Shown one piece after another: positions 42,755 through 51,820 of a stretch of DNA of 64,000 bases. The stretch is from Bacillota bacterium (GTDB taxonomy: Bacteria; Bacillota; Clostridia; Lachnospirales; Lachnospiraceae), in assembly GCA_023441965.1 (NCBI GenBank), contig JAEZNB010000011.1, forward strand, positions 3,230-67,229, written 5' to 3'. The notes below the pieces were generated by a model. The model was not told the origin of the DNA, searched no databases, and worked only from the letters and a program-made list of their open reading frames with translations. Within the stretch, counting starts at the first letter, position 1. The number at the start of each line of letters is the position of its first letter. A program made the position numbers and the translations under genes.

Positions 42755-43489
42755 ATGGATATGCGTAAGAAATCAGAAGCAATACAGGCGGCTCTGGAGA
42801 ATAAATTTAATTATCATTTTTCAAACGGCAGCATACTCTTCCAGGCGCTGACCCACTCATCCTATGCCAATGAGATGAGGATGCCCAAGGAGAGCAATAA
42901 TGAGCGGCTTGAATTTCTCGGAGATGCCGTACTGGAGTTGGTTACCAGTGAATATGTATATCAGGAGAACAAGGATCTGTCCGAAGGAGATCTAACCAAG
43001 CTTAGGGCCAGCATCGTCTGTGAGCAGACCCTATCAACCTGCGCCAGGGATCTGGAGCTGGGAGATTATCTGCTGCTTGGCAAGGGGGAGGATGCCTCCG
43101 GCGGAAGGATCAGGGATTCCATCCTGTCCGATGCTCTGGAAGCCATCATCGGAGCCATCTATCTGGACGGTGGTTTTACTAATGCAAAAGAGTTTGTTCA
43201 GAGGTTCCTGCTGTCAGGAATCAAGAACAAGGAGCTCTTTTTCGATAGCAAGACTATCTTACAGGAAATCATCCAAAATGGGAATAACAATCAGAAAATC
43301 CGCTATAAGCTGCTTTCAGAGGAAGGCCCTGACCACAATAAGACCTTTACGATTGCGGTCTTTATCGGAAATGATCAGATCGGAATCGGCAGCGGACGTA
43401 CCAAGAAGGCAGCTGAGCAGGAGGCAGCCTCCCTTGCAATCAAAAAGCTGCAAAAAACAAATAGGGATAGGAGAACCACATGCATCTGA
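42755..43489 (+). CDS. rnc: Ribonuclease III
   Basis: RNase III cleaves double-stranded RNA in rRNA maturation and mRNA control. The 244-residue protein has the catalytic signature NERLEFLGDAVLELV (metal-binding Glu and Asp), a second acidic cluster DSILSDALEAIIGAIYLDGG, and a C-terminal dsRNA-binding domain (about 165-235; GSGRTKKAAEQEAASLAIKKL). AAAGGAGG lies 11 bases upstream of the ATG. The 3' end overlaps smc by 10 bases, so rnc and smc are coupled. Confidence 0.95.
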   Translation: MDMRKKSEAIQAALENKFNYHFSNGSILFQALTHSSYANEMRMPKESNNERLEFLGDAVLELVTSEYVYQENKDLSEGDLTKLRASIVCEQTLSTCARDLELGDYLLLGKGEDASGGRIRDSILSDALEAIIGAIYLDGGFTNAKEFVQRFLLSGIKNKELFFDSKTILQEIIQNGNNNQKIRYKLLSEEGPDHNKTFTIAVFIGNDQIGIGSGRTKKAAEQEAASLAIKKLQKTNRDRRTTCI

Positions 43490-46400
43490 AAAGTATTGAA
43501 GTACATGGATTTAAGTCCTTTGCGAATAAAATTACATTGGAATTTCATGATGGAATCACAGGGATCGTAGGTCCGAACGGCAGCGGTAAGAGCAATGTGG
43601 CGGATGCGGTCCGCTGGGTGCTGGGAGAACAGAGCGCCAAGCAGCTCCGCGGTGCCAGAATGGAGGATGTCATTTTCTCCGGAACACAGACCAGAAAGCC
43701 CTTGGGTTATGCTTATGTGGCGATTACCCTGGATAACTCCGATCATAAGCTGGCCATCGAATACGATGAGGTCACCATCGCTCGCCGGGTTTATAGGTCC
43801 GGTGAGAGTGAATATCTGATTAACGGCTCTACCTGCCGTTTAAAGGATGTGCAGGAGCTCTTCCTGGATACCGGTATCGGTAAGGAGGGCTATTCCATCA
43901 TCGGCCAGGGCCAGATCGACAAGATCCTAAGCGGTAAGCCGGAGGATCGAAGAGAGCTTTTTGACGAGGCAGCCGGTATCGTAAAATTTAAGCGCAGGAA
44001 ATATGCCGCTGAGAAGAACCTGGAGGAAGAACGCTTAAATCTGTCCAGAGTTACCGATATCATGAAGGAGATCGAGAAGCAGCTTGCTCCCTTAGAGAGG
44101 CAGTCTGCTGTTGCCAAGGTATATCTGAAGCTGAAGGAAGAGTTAAAAAGCCTGGAGGTAGCCCAGTTCCTGAAGGAATATGAGAAGCTCCGTACTTCCA
44201 AGGAGCAGCTGGAAGAGAAGCTGGAGATTGCAGGCGCGGATTTTGAAGCTGCGAAGACGGAATACGAGAATACCAAGGAGGAATACCTCCGTCTGGAGCA
44301 GCAGATTGAGGACTATGACCGGAGTATAGAAACGGACCGGTCCGCTTATAATGAGCTGATGCTGAATAAGGAGAAGGCTGAGGGTGAAATCAAGGTCCTC
44401 AAGGAGCAGATCAGCTCCCTGCAGCAGAATGATAAGTATTATCAGGGCAGAATCGCTGCCAGTGAGCAGGATATTCAGCAGAAGAAGGCCGAGGAGCAGC
44501 GTTACATAAACGAGAAGGAAGGCATTGACCTGAAGCTTGCGGAACTGGATGATAAGCTTAGCGAAGCATTATCCGAGCTGGAGCAGATCAAGGAAAATAT
44601 CAGACAATACTCCAGAGAGATTGAGGAGTGCAACAACGGAATCTTTGAATATCTGAATATCAACTCCGGTATCAAGAGCAATATGCAGCGTTATGAGACC
44701 ATGCTGGAGCAGAATACCCTCCGCAAGGCAGAGCTGAATCAGAGAATATTAAAGAATAAGAGCGAGGAAAGTGCTTATACAGAGACAATAGATAAATGTC
44801 GGGAAGCACTGGAGCAGATATCAGAGAAGATCACCCTCCTTACCGAGGAAAGCGGCACCATAGAGAAGGCGATTACAGACAGTCAGGCAAGCATTGATCA
44901 GATCACTCTGGAGCATACAGAGGTCCAGGGCCGTTACTTAAGCGAGAAATCCCGGCTGGATTCCCTGATCAATCTGACAGAGCGCTATGAGGGCTACGGC
45001 GGAAGCATTAAGAAGGTTATGGAGCTTAAGGGTCAGACTCCCGGCATCATCGGCGTCGTGGCTGACATCATTAAGACCGGTAAAAAATATGAAACAGCCA
45101 TTGAGACAGCCCTGGGGGGCAGCATCCAGAATATCGTCACCGAGGATGAGACTGCCGCGAAGGAATTGATTACCTATCTGAAGAAAAATAAGCTCGGCAG
45201 GGCAACCTTCCTGCCGCTGACGAATATGTCCGCCGGAGGTGGCCTGCAGAATGAAAAGGCTCTGAGGGAACCCGGAGTGTTAGGCAAGGCCTCAGAGCTG
45301 GTGGAGGCAGATGCGAAGTTCCATGCATTAATTGATTACCTGCTTGGCAGAATAATCGTTGTGGATCACATGGACCATGCTGCTGCTCTGGCTAAGAAGT
45401 ATCAGTATTCCTTAAGAATCGTTACCCTGGAGGGAGAGCTTCTGACTCCGGGCGGTGCGATCTCCGGCGGTGCTTATAGAAATTCCAGCAATCTGCTCGG
45501 CAGGCGCCGTGAAATCGAAGAGCTGGAAAATCAGGTATCGGCTCTGGAGAAGAGGACCGGTAAGCTGGCCCTTCAGAAAGAGGAAGAGAAAAACCGCAGG
45601 ACAGAGCTTCGGGGCAAGCTGGAGGAATTGAAGAGAGTTCTCCAGCAGGAATTCCTGAAACAGAATACTGCCAAGCTTAATCTGGACGGTGAATTGACGA
45701 AGAGAGCCGAGGCACAGGCAATCTATAAGGAATATACCAAGGAGCTTATGGAGATCGAGGCTCAGGCCAAGGAGCTGAATGCCAATCTGGAACGCCTGCA
45801 GCACAATCTTACCGAAAACCTGGATAAGAACAAGGAAAAGGAAGAAAGCATCGAGCTGATCACGAAGAAGCTGGAGGAGGAGAGAGGCAGGGAAGCCCTT
45901 GCCAATGAGAAGGTTAACGGCTTGAAGCTGGATCTGTCCTCCCAGGAGCAGAACAGCCAGTTCCTCCTAGAGAATGTGAAGCGTGTCAAGAGAGAAATCG
46001 AAAGACTTTATGAAGAGGAAGCAGCCCTAAAGGCTGATATTGATAAGGCAAACCGGATAGTGGAGTCCAAGAAGCTGGCCATCAGCGAAGCCGAAGCCCG
46101 TATTTTAGAGGATCAGAAGGCTTTGAGTGCTTTAGATGAGAAAATCAAGCTACAGCAGAAGGAAAGGGAACAGGTTTCCGCTGTTCATAAGAATTTCTTC
46201 GAGAAGCGTGATGAGCTTTCCCGCAGGATGAACGATCTGGATAAGGAGGTCTTCCGTCTGAACAGCCATAAGGAGAAGCTGATTGAGCAGGCCGACCTTC
46301 AGACCAACTATATGTGGGAGGAATACGAGCTTACCTATTCCGGTGCGCTGGAATATCCCGTTCAGGCAGACATCAGCCTGACTCAGGCCAAGAAATCGAT

Positions 46401-47040
46401 TCAGGAGATCAAGGGAAAGATCAAGGAGCTGGGAGACGTCAATGTGAATGCCATCGAGGATTATAAGAATATGTCCGAGCGTTTCACCTTCCTTTCTGCC
46501 CAGAGCGAAGATCTGATCCGCTCAGAAGAAGCCCTGATGGAGATCATTCAAGAGCTGGATGCTGAGATGCGTAAGCAATTCCAGGAGAAATTCGCCGCGA
46601 TCAATGAGCAATTTGATATCGTATTTAAGGAGCTTTTCGGCGGCGGAAAAGCCGATCTGGAATTAACAGAGGATGAGGATATTCTGGAAGCAGGCATTCG
46701 AATCAATGCCCAGCCCCCGGGCAAGAAGCTGCAGAACATGATGCAGCTTTCCGGTGGCGAGAAGGCCCTGACAGCCATTTCCCTGTTGTTTGCGATTCAG
46801 AATCTGAAGCCGTCTCCCTTCTGCCTCTTGGATGAGATTGAAGCGGCCCTGGATGATTCCAATGTAAAGCGTTTTGCGAAATATCTGAATAAGCTTTCCA
46901 GAGAAACGCAGTTTATCATTATTACCCACCGAAGAGGAACCATGGCGGCGGCAGATATCCTGTATGGTATCACGATGCAGGAGAAGGGGGTATCCACCTT
47001 AGTCTCCGTCAGCCTGATCGAGAATGAGCTGGAGGTATAA
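43480..47040 (+). CDS. smc: Chromosome segregation protein SMC
   Basis: SMC is the ATPase of bacterial condensin; with ScpA and ScpB (encoded at 9.6 kb) it compacts and segregates chromosomes. The 1186-residue protein starts with [15 protein letters not shown] and the Walker A motif GPNGSGKSN (about 32-40), then a long coiled coil (about 170-500), the hinge (about 510-670; [27 protein letters not shown]), a second coiled coil, and the C-terminal signature LSGGEKAL and Walker [12 protein letters not shown]. The frame is intact. It starts inside rnc (10-base overlap) and is followed by ftsY at 38 bases. Confidence 0.97.
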   Translation: MHLKSIEVHGFKSFANKITLEFHDGITGIVGPNGSGKSNVADAVRWVLGEQSAKQLRGARMEDVIFSGTQTRKPLGYAYVAITLDNSDHKLAIEYDEVTIARRVYRSGESEYLINGSTCRLKDVQELFLDTGIGKEGYSIIGQGQIDKILSGKPEDRRELFDEAAGIVKFKRRKYAAEKNLEEERLNLSRVTDIMKEIEKQLAPLERQSAVAKVYLKLKEELKSLEVAQFLKEYEKLRTSKEQLEEKLEIAGADFEAAKTEYENTKEEYLRLEQQIEDYDRSIETDRSAYNELMLNKEKAEGEIKVLKEQISSLQQNDKYYQGRIAASEQDIQQKKAEEQRYINEKEGIDLKLAELDDKLSEALSELEQIKENIRQYSREIEECNNGIFEYLNINSGIKSNMQRYETMLEQNTLRKAELNQRILKNKSEESAYTETIDKCREALEQISEKITLLTEESGTIEKAITDSQASIDQITLEHTEVQGRYLSEKSRLDSLINLTERYEGYGGSIKKVMELKGQTPGIIGVVADIIKTGKKYETAIETALGGSIQNIVTEDETAAKELITYLKKNKLGRATFLPLTNMSAGGGLQNEKALREPGVLGKASELVEADAKFHALIDYLLGRIIVVDHMDHAAALAKKYQYSLRIVTLEGELLTPGGAISGGAYRNSSNLLGRRREIEELENQVSALEKRTGKLALQKEEEKNRRTELRGKLEELKRVLQQEFLKQNTAKLNLDGELTKRAEAQAIYKEYTKELMEIEAQAKELNANLERLQHNLTENLDKNKEKEESIELITKKLEEERGREALANEKVNGLKLDLSSQEQNSQFLLENVKRVKREIERLYEEEAALKADIDKANRIVESKKLAISEAEARILEDQKALSALDEKIKLQQKEREQVSAVHKNFFEKRDELSRRMNDLDKEVFRLNSHKEKLIEQADLQTNYMWEEYELTYSGALEYPVQADISLTQAKKSIQEIKGKIKELGDVNVNAIEDYKNMSERFTFLSAQSEDLIRSEEALMEIIQELDAEMRKQFQEKFAAINEQFDIVFKELFGGGKADLELTEDEDILEAGIRINAQPPGKKLQNMMQLSGGEKALTAISLLFAIQNLKPSPFCLLDEIEAALDDSNVKRFAKYLNKLSRETQFIIITHRRGTMAAADILYGITMQEKGVSTLVSVSLIENELEV

Positions 47041-47078
47041 GCTCCTTCGAAAGTAACACTTGTATAATGGAGGTTATC

Positions 47079-48008
47079 ATGGGAGAGAAGACAGGATTTT
47101 TTGGCAAACTGGTGCAGGGCTTAACCAAGACCAGAAATAGCATAGCAAACGGAATTGATGCTTTGTTCAGCGGCTTTTCCAGTATTGACGATGATTTCTA
47201 TGAGGAGCTGGAGGAACTACTGATCATGGCCGATCTGGGGATTAATACGACAACTGTAGTATTAGAGGAGCTCCGCAGGCGGGTCAAGGAAGATAAAATC
47301 AAGGATCCCGGCCAATGCAGAGAGCTTTTGATCAATACCTTAAAGGATCAGATGAAGGTGGATTCCACGGCTTATGAATTTGAGAACCGTAAGTCCGTTG
47401 TCCTCCTGATCGGAGTAAACGGAGTCGGTAAGACCACCTCTGTCGGTAAGCTGGCCGGACAATTGAAGGATCAGGGTAAGAAGGTGATGGTCGCAGCGGC
47501 AGATACCTTCCGTGCGGCAGCCATCGAGCAGCTGACCGAATGGGCCCATAGGGCCAATGTGGAGATCATCGCTCAGAAGGAGGGCTCCGATCCGGCTGCT
47601 GTCATTTATGACGCAGTTACCGCTGCCAAAGCCCGGAATGTGGACACCCTGATCTGCGATACCGCCGGTCGTCTTCATAACAAGAAGAATCTGATGGAGG
47701 AGCTGAAGAAGATCAACCGAATCATTGAGCGGGAATACCCGGAAGCCTACCGGGAGACCTTAGTCGTTCTGGACGGAACCACCGGGCAGAATGCCTTGGC
47801 CCAGGCGAGAGAGTTCAATGAGGTGGCAGAGCTGACCGGTATCATTCTAACCAAGCTGGACGGTACAGCTAAGGGCGGTATCGCCATTGCCATCCAATCA
47901 GAGCTGTCTGTTCCCGTCAAATATATCGGAATCGGTGAGAAGCTGGACGATCTGCAGAAATTTAACGCTGAGGATTTTGTGAATGCCTTGTTTCAGAAAA
48001 ATGAGTAG
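47079..48008 (+). CDS. ftsY: Signal recognition particle receptor FtsY
   Basis: FtsY is the membrane-associated SRP receptor GTPase that docks ribosome-SRP complexes for co-translational insertion. The 309-residue protein lacks the long acidic A domain of E. coli and starts close to the N domain, then has GVNGVGKTTSVGKLA (P-loop), AADTFRAAAIEQL, DTAGRLHNK, TKLDGTAKGG and GIGEKLDDL. TGGAGG at 47068-47073 selects ATG 47079 over 47067. Its partner ffh is at 58.1 kb. Confidence 0.95.
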   Translation: MGEKTGFFGKLVQGLTKTRNSIANGIDALFSGFSSIDDDFYEELEELLIMADLGINTTTVVLEELRRRVKEDKIKDPGQCRELLINTLKDQMKVDSTAYEFENRKSVVLLIGVNGVGKTTSVGKLAGQLKDQGKKVMVAAADTFRAAAIEQLTEWAHRANVEIIAQKEGSDPAAVIYDAVTAAKARNVDTLICDTAGRLHNKKNLMEELKKINRIIEREYPEAYRETLVVLDGTTGQNALAQAREFNEVAELTGIILTKLDGTAKGGIAIAIQSELSVPVKYIGIGEKLDDLQKFNAEDFVNALFQKNE

Positions 48009-48019
48009 GAGAGAATAAA

Positions 48020-49237
48020 ATGATTACTTTAGAGCATTATGAAGAAGCGACGGAGGCTGTGAAAAAGGTAATCCTTCGGACGAAGCTGGTCTACAGTGAT
48101 TATTTTTCCGGAATATGCGGGAACAAGGTCTTCTTCAAACCAGAAAACATGCAGTTTACAGGGGCTTATAAGGTCCGTGGAGCTTATTATAAGATCAGCA
48201 CTTTGACCAAGGAGGAAAGGGACAGGGGCCTGATCACAGCCTCTGCCGGCAACCATGCCCAGGGTGTTGCTTATGCTGCAAAGCTCTACAATTCTAAGGC
48301 AGTGATCATCATGCCTGAAACTACCCCCTTAATCAAGGTGAATCGGACCAAGAGCTATGGTGCAGAGGTGATTCTCTTTGGGAATGATTATGACGAAGCC
48401 TGCCGCCATGCCCTGGAGCTGGCGAAGGAACATGGCTATACCTTTATCCATCCCTTCAATGACGAGAAGGTAGCGACCGGTCAGGGAACCATAGCCATGG
48501 AGATTTTTAAGGATCTTCCCACCGTGGACATCATTCTGGCACCGGTCGGAGGCGGAGGCCTCCTGGCAGGGGTGGCGACCCTGGCCAAGATGCTGAATCC
48601 GAATATCAAAGTAATCGGAGTGGAGCCTGCCGGAGCAGCCTGCATGAAGGAATCCTTAAAGGAAGGTAAGGTGGTTACCCTTCCCCATATGGATACCATT
48701 GCGGACGGTACCGCAGTGAAGACCCCCGGAGACATTATTTTCCCTTATATACAGAAATACGTGGATGATATCATCACCGTTGAGGACCAGGAGCTGATCG
48801 TTAATTTCCTGGATATGATGGAAAATCATAAAATGGTGGTTGAGAACTCCGGCCTTCTTACGGTAGCGGCCCTAAAGCATCTGAACTGCAAGGATAAGAA
48901 GGTGGCGGCGATCCTAAGCGGTGGCAACATGGATATCATTACGGTATCCTCCATCGTACAGCATGGCTTGATCCAGAGAGGAAGAGTGTTTACGGTATCC
49001 GTCCTTCTGCCCGACAGACCCGGTGAGCTGGTGCGGGTAGCAGATGTCATCGCTAAGGCCCAGGGAAATGTCATCCGCCTGGACCATAACCAGTTTGTCA
49101 GCATCAACCGGAACAGTGCCGTGGAGCTGACAATCACGATGGAGACCTTCGGCCATGAGCATAAGGACCGGATCGTACAGGCCCTGATCGATGCCGGCTA
49201 TTCGCCCAGGCTTTGTCCTCCGAGCAAGCTGTATTAA
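48020..49237 (+). CDS. ilvA: Threonine ammonia-lyase with C-terminal ACT-like domain
   Basis: The enzyme deaminates threonine to 2-oxobutyrate. The 405-residue protein has the PLP lysine in QFTGAYKVRGAYYKI, the glycine-rich loop PVGGGGLLAGV, SAGNHAQGVAYA and, after residue 325, an ACT-type regulatory domain (FTVSVLLPDRPGELVRVADVI). This is the shorter form with a single ACT domain, found in anaerobes, and could serve biosynthesis of isoleucine or threonine breakdown; ilvA or tdcB are both used as names. AGGAGAG lies 7 bases upstream. It follows ftsY at 11 bases, likely in the same transcript. Confidence 0.9.
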   Translation: MITLEHYEEATEAVKKVILRTKLVYSDYFSGICGNKVFFKPENMQFTGAYKVRGAYYKISTLTKEERDRGLITASAGNHAQGVAYAAKLYNSKAVIIMPETTPLIKVNRTKSYGAEVILFGNDYDEACRHALELAKEHGYTFIHPFNDEKVATGQGTIAMEIFKDLPTVDIILAPVGGGGLLAGVATLAKMLNPNIKVIGVEPAGAACMKESLKEGKVVTLPHMDTIADGTAVKTPGDIIFPYIQKYVDDIITVEDQELIVNFLDMMENHKMVVENSGLLTVAALKHLNCKDKKVAAILSGGNMDIITVSSIVQHGLIQRGRVFTVSVLLPDRPGELVRVADVIAKAQGNVIRLDHNQFVSINRNSAVELTITMETFGHEHKDRIVQALIDAGYSPRLCPPSKLY

Positions 49238-49304
49238 GGATAAGCTTCGTGTTTTTTACCAAGAAAGCATAAGATTTTCATCAGTTTTACCTGGCCTGCA
49301 ATTA

Positions 49305-49333
49305 TTTACAAGCTCTTCCATGCCTGCTATAAT
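49305..49333 (+). promoter_or_regulatory. Strong orphan promoter far upstream of recA
   Basis: TTTACA (49305-49310) and TATAAT (49328-49333) are 17 bases apart, with a TG one base before the -10 (extended -10). No open frame follows before recA at 49752, so it makes either a long recA leader or a small RNA. Confidence 0.6.
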
Positions 49334-49490
49334 AGAGTTATCAAATTTCATTGACGATTCCATCGAGATGATCTGATAACCTATTTGCTTTTCTGTTTTC
49401 TGCTTATTTCAAAAATAATATCATAATTTTCAGAAAGATACCATTCCGTGTCCAAGGCCCGTGTTATACTACATAAAGCAAGCGATCGTA

Positions 49491-49593
49491 GGATACTGAC
49501 CGGATAATGCTGACCAGATAATGCTGATCAGAGGATACCGATCAGAGGATACCGATCAGGGATACTGATCAGAGGATAGTGGAGGATACCGAT
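49491..49593 (+). repeat. Degenerate tandem repeats of about 13-16 bases upstream of recA
   Basis: About seven units built on AGGATACCGATCAG follow each other; two adjacent ones (around 49531-49558) are identical and the outer ones drift to GGATAATGCTGACC and AGGATAGTGG. Confidence 0.75.
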
Positions 49594-49640
49594 AGCTATC
49601 CGGAATGGGCAGGAATCTGAAAGCTTTAGGAGGAAAATGG

Positions 49641-49669
49641 TTGACATCCCGTGAGAAATAAGTTACTAT
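49641..49669 (+). promoter_or_regulatory. Sigma-A promoter of recA
   Basis: A perfect TTGACA (49641-49646) and TACTAT (49664-49669) are spaced by 17 bases, about 80 bases before the recA start. Confidence 0.75.
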
Positions 49670-49677
49670 GGACATAA

Positions 49678-49689
49678 GAACATTAGTTC
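49678..49689 (+). promoter_or_regulatory. LexA (SOS) box of recA
   Basis: GAACATTAGTTC matches the Firmicute LexA operator core GAAC-N4-GTTC exactly and starts 9 bases after the -10 box, over the transcript start, which is where a repressor would block transcription. Confidence 0.8.
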
Positions 49690-49751
49690 GGGTCAGGGAG
49701 AAAAGGAAGATATAACATATTACCTGCAGCCGCAGGAAGATGGAGGTTATT

Positions 49752-50777
49752 ATGGCAAAGGATGATAAAATCAGGGCTCTGGAATCTGCTCTGGCACAGA
49801 TTGAGAAGCAGTATGGCAAGGGCTCCATCATGAAGCTCGGTGATACGAATTCCAATATGAACATTGAGACGGTACCGACCGGCTCCATCAGTCTGGATAT
49901 TGCCTTAGGACTGGGTGGCGTACCCAAGGGAAGAATCATGGAGGTCTACGGACCGGAATCCTCCGGTAAGACCACAGTGGCCTTACATATGGTTGCCGAG
50001 GTACAGAAGAGAGGCGGAATAGCCGGCTTTATCGATGCAGAGCATGCGTTGGACCCGGTCTATGCGAAGAATATCGGAGTGGATATTGACAATCTTTACA
50101 TTTCACAGCCGGATAACGGTGAGCAGGCTTTAGAAATTACAGAGACTATGGTTCGTTCCGGAGCTGTGGATATCATTATCGTTGACTCCGTAGCCGCCTT
50201 AGTGCCAAAGGCAGAGATTGACGGTGAGATGGGAGATTCTCATGTGGGTCTGCAGGCCAGACTGATGTCCCAGGCCTTAAGAAAGCTTACGGCTGTCATC
50301 AGTAAGTCCAACTGTATCGTAATCTTCATCAACCAGCTTCGTGAGAAGGTCGGCGTGATGTTCGGGAATCCCGAGACCACGACAGGAGGTCGTGCTCTGA
50401 AGTTCTATTCCTCCATCCGTCTGGATGTAAGAAGGATTGAATCCCTAAAGCAGGGTGGTGATGTGGTAGGTAACAGAACCAGAATCAAGGTTGTAAAGAA
50501 TAAGATCGCTCCCCCCTTCAAGGAAGCAGAATTTGATATTATGTTCGGTAAAGGAATCTCCAGAGAGGGCGATGTTCTGGATCTTGCCGCAGATAGTGGT
50601 ATCATCAATAAGAGTGGAGCCTGGTATGCTTACAATGATGCTAAGATCGGCCAGGGCAGGGAGAATGCGAAGCAGTTCCTCACGGATAATCCTGAGCTCT
50701 TCACCGAGATTGAAGCCAAGGTTAGAGACAAATATGCCTTAAAGACTCCGAAGAACTATCATGATGTTCTGGAATAA
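49752..50777 (+). CDS. recA: Recombinase RecA
   Basis: RecA forms filaments on single-stranded DNA, catalyses strand exchange and stimulates LexA self-cleavage. The 341-residue protein has the Walker A motif GPESSGKTT, the Walker B-like [35 protein letters not shown] helix and the L2 loop segment [20 protein letters not shown] upstream selects ATG 49752 over the ATG at 49740, which overlaps the ribosome binding site. It is controlled by a promoter with a LexA box and is followed by recX after a repeat-rich gap. The C-terminus is short and lacks a long acidic tail. Confidence 0.97.
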   Translation: MAKDDKIRALESALAQIEKQYGKGSIMKLGDTNSNMNIETVPTGSISLDIALGLGGVPKGRIMEVYGPESSGKTTVALHMVAEVQKRGGIAGFIDAEHALDPVYAKNIGVDIDNLYISQPDNGEQALEITETMVRSGAVDIIIVDSVAALVPKAEIDGEMGDSHVGLQARLMSQALRKLTAVISKSNCIVIFINQLREKVGVMFGNPETTTGGRALKFYSSIRLDVRRIESLKQGGDVVGNRTRIKVVKNKIAPPFKEAEFDIMFGKGISREGDVLDLAADSGIINKSGAWYAYNDAKIGQGRENAKQFLTDNPELFTEIEAKVRDKYALKTPKNYHDVLE

Positions 50778-50802
50778 GGAAGCTTAGGATAAAGAATACC
50801 TA

Positions 50803-50870
50803 GGAATCAAAGATACTCCGGAACCAAGGACAAACCGGAACCAAGGACAAACCGGAATCAAGGATACTCT
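50803..50870 (+). repeat. Four tandem 17-base repeats downstream of recA
   Basis: Units at 50803-50819, 50820-50836, 50837-50853 and 50854-50870 share GGAA-C/T-CAAGGA pattern; the second and third are identical (GGAACCAAGGACAAACC). The first and last end in GATACTC. They do not code. Confidence 0.85.
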
Positions 50871-50904
50871 GGATGAAGAAAGTAATGAATCACATACAAG
50901 TATG

Positions 50905-50980
50905 GCTGTCCCAACGGACTGCTTCTGATTCCTGCCATGAGATCCATGGTCGGAAAGGGCATGGTACGGGACAGCTTTCT
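50905..50980 (+). terminator. Probable terminator between recA and recX
   Basis: GCTGTCCC (50905-50912) and GGGACAGC (50968-50975) are exact inverse copies with a 55-base loop that has further internal pairing (GCCATG and CATGGT). TTTCTTT follows. Confidence 0.5.
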
Positions 50981-51009
50981 TTATATCTTGAAGGGAGCAA
51001 GCAGTAACT

Positions 51010-51693
51010 ATGTTGATAACAAAACTTCTGACAGCAAAGGAGTATAGGAAGAGATCCGGACAAGCCTCAGCTTCTTCTGCCTTACGAAAGGTATATATAG
51101 ATGATGAATACGCCTTCTCCCTCTATGAGAGGGACCTTGAGTCGTTTGGCTTGGAAGAAGGCCGGGAGCTGTCGCCGGAGCTTTATCAGGAGCTCCTATG
51201 GGAGCTTGTTTATCCCCGTGCCAAACAGAAAGCCTTAGCCTTACTGAAGCATCATGACAGGACGGTGGCTGAACTGTCGAAGAGATTGGCTGAAGAAGGG
51301 TATCCTGAGCATATCATTCTTAAGACGCTTCAGTATCTGGCTGACTATCATTATCTGGATGACCAAAGATATGCTTCCTCTTACATAAGAAGTAAAATAG
51401 CATGTAAAAGCAGGCTGTTCCTTACCGCAGAGCTGACTGCCAAGGGGATCAGCAAGGATGTCATACAAAAAGTATTCTCCGAGGAGTATGAGGAACAGGA
51501 GGAGGACCCAGAGCTGACCGCCTTAAGAAAGGCCATACAGAAGAAGAATCCGAACCATACCGACCTGGACCGGAAGGAAAAACAGAAGCTGATGGCATCA
51601 CTTTATCGAAAAGGCTTTTCTGAAGAGAATATTCGTAAGGTTTTGGAGGAATACCAAAGCAGGAGCTTTCATTCGGAAGATATTTTCCTCTGA
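51010..51693 (+). CDS. recX: Regulatory protein RecX
   Basis: RecX binds RecA filaments and modulates their activity. The 227-residue protein has the helical repeat pattern of RecX: an N-terminal extension (about 1-60), then ALALLKHHDRTVAELSKRLAEEGY, YLADYHYLDDQRYASSYIRSK and ELTAKGISKDVIQKVF, then a third repeat LMASLYRKGFSEENIRKVLEEY. GGGAG is about 12 bases upstream of the ATG. It is adjacent to recA, as is usual, but separated from it by tandem repeats and a probable terminator. Confidence 0.88.
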   Translation: MLITKLLTAKEYRKRSGQASASSALRKVYIDDEYAFSLYERDLESFGLEEGRELSPELYQELLWELVYPRAKQKALALLKHHDRTVAELSKRLAEEGYPEHIILKTLQYLADYHYLDDQRYASSYIRSKIACKSRLFLTAELTAKGISKDVIQKVFSEEYEEQEEDPELTALRKAIQKKNPNHTDLDRKEKQKLMASLYRKGFSEENIRKVLEEYQSRSFHSEDIFL

Positions 51694-51736
51694 ATCGGAT
51701 TTATGGCAGACATATGGAATAAGTGGCAGATTTCTC

Positions 51737-51765
51737 TTGCCTTTTCTCATGATATGATATACAAT
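51737..51765 (+). promoter_or_regulatory. Promoter of the carboxyltransferase cluster
   Basis: TTGCCT (51737-51742) and TACAAT (51760-51765) are spaced by 17 bases, 55 bases before the first gene. Confidence 0.6.
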
Positions 51766-51820
51766 TATAATTGGCAGAAAATTGGATTTCTAGTACAATC
51801 GAAAAATTGGAGGGCTGAAA

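Larger units (their letters stand above)
49238..49751 (+). other. Intergenic region of about 510 bases upstream of recA
   Basis: No credible reading frame is present. The region holds a consensus-like promoter at 49305-49333, an inverted repeat at its expected transcript start (GTTATCA 49337-49343, TGATAAC 49374-49380), a block of degenerate tandem repeats (49491-49593), a palindrome GATAGCTATC (49591-49600), and then the recA promoter and LexA box. Confidence 0.7.

Noticed and set aside
49491..50870. Repeats around recA considered as a CRISPR array
   Set aside because: Units are contiguous and 13-17 bases long with no unique spacers of uniform length, and no cas genes are near.
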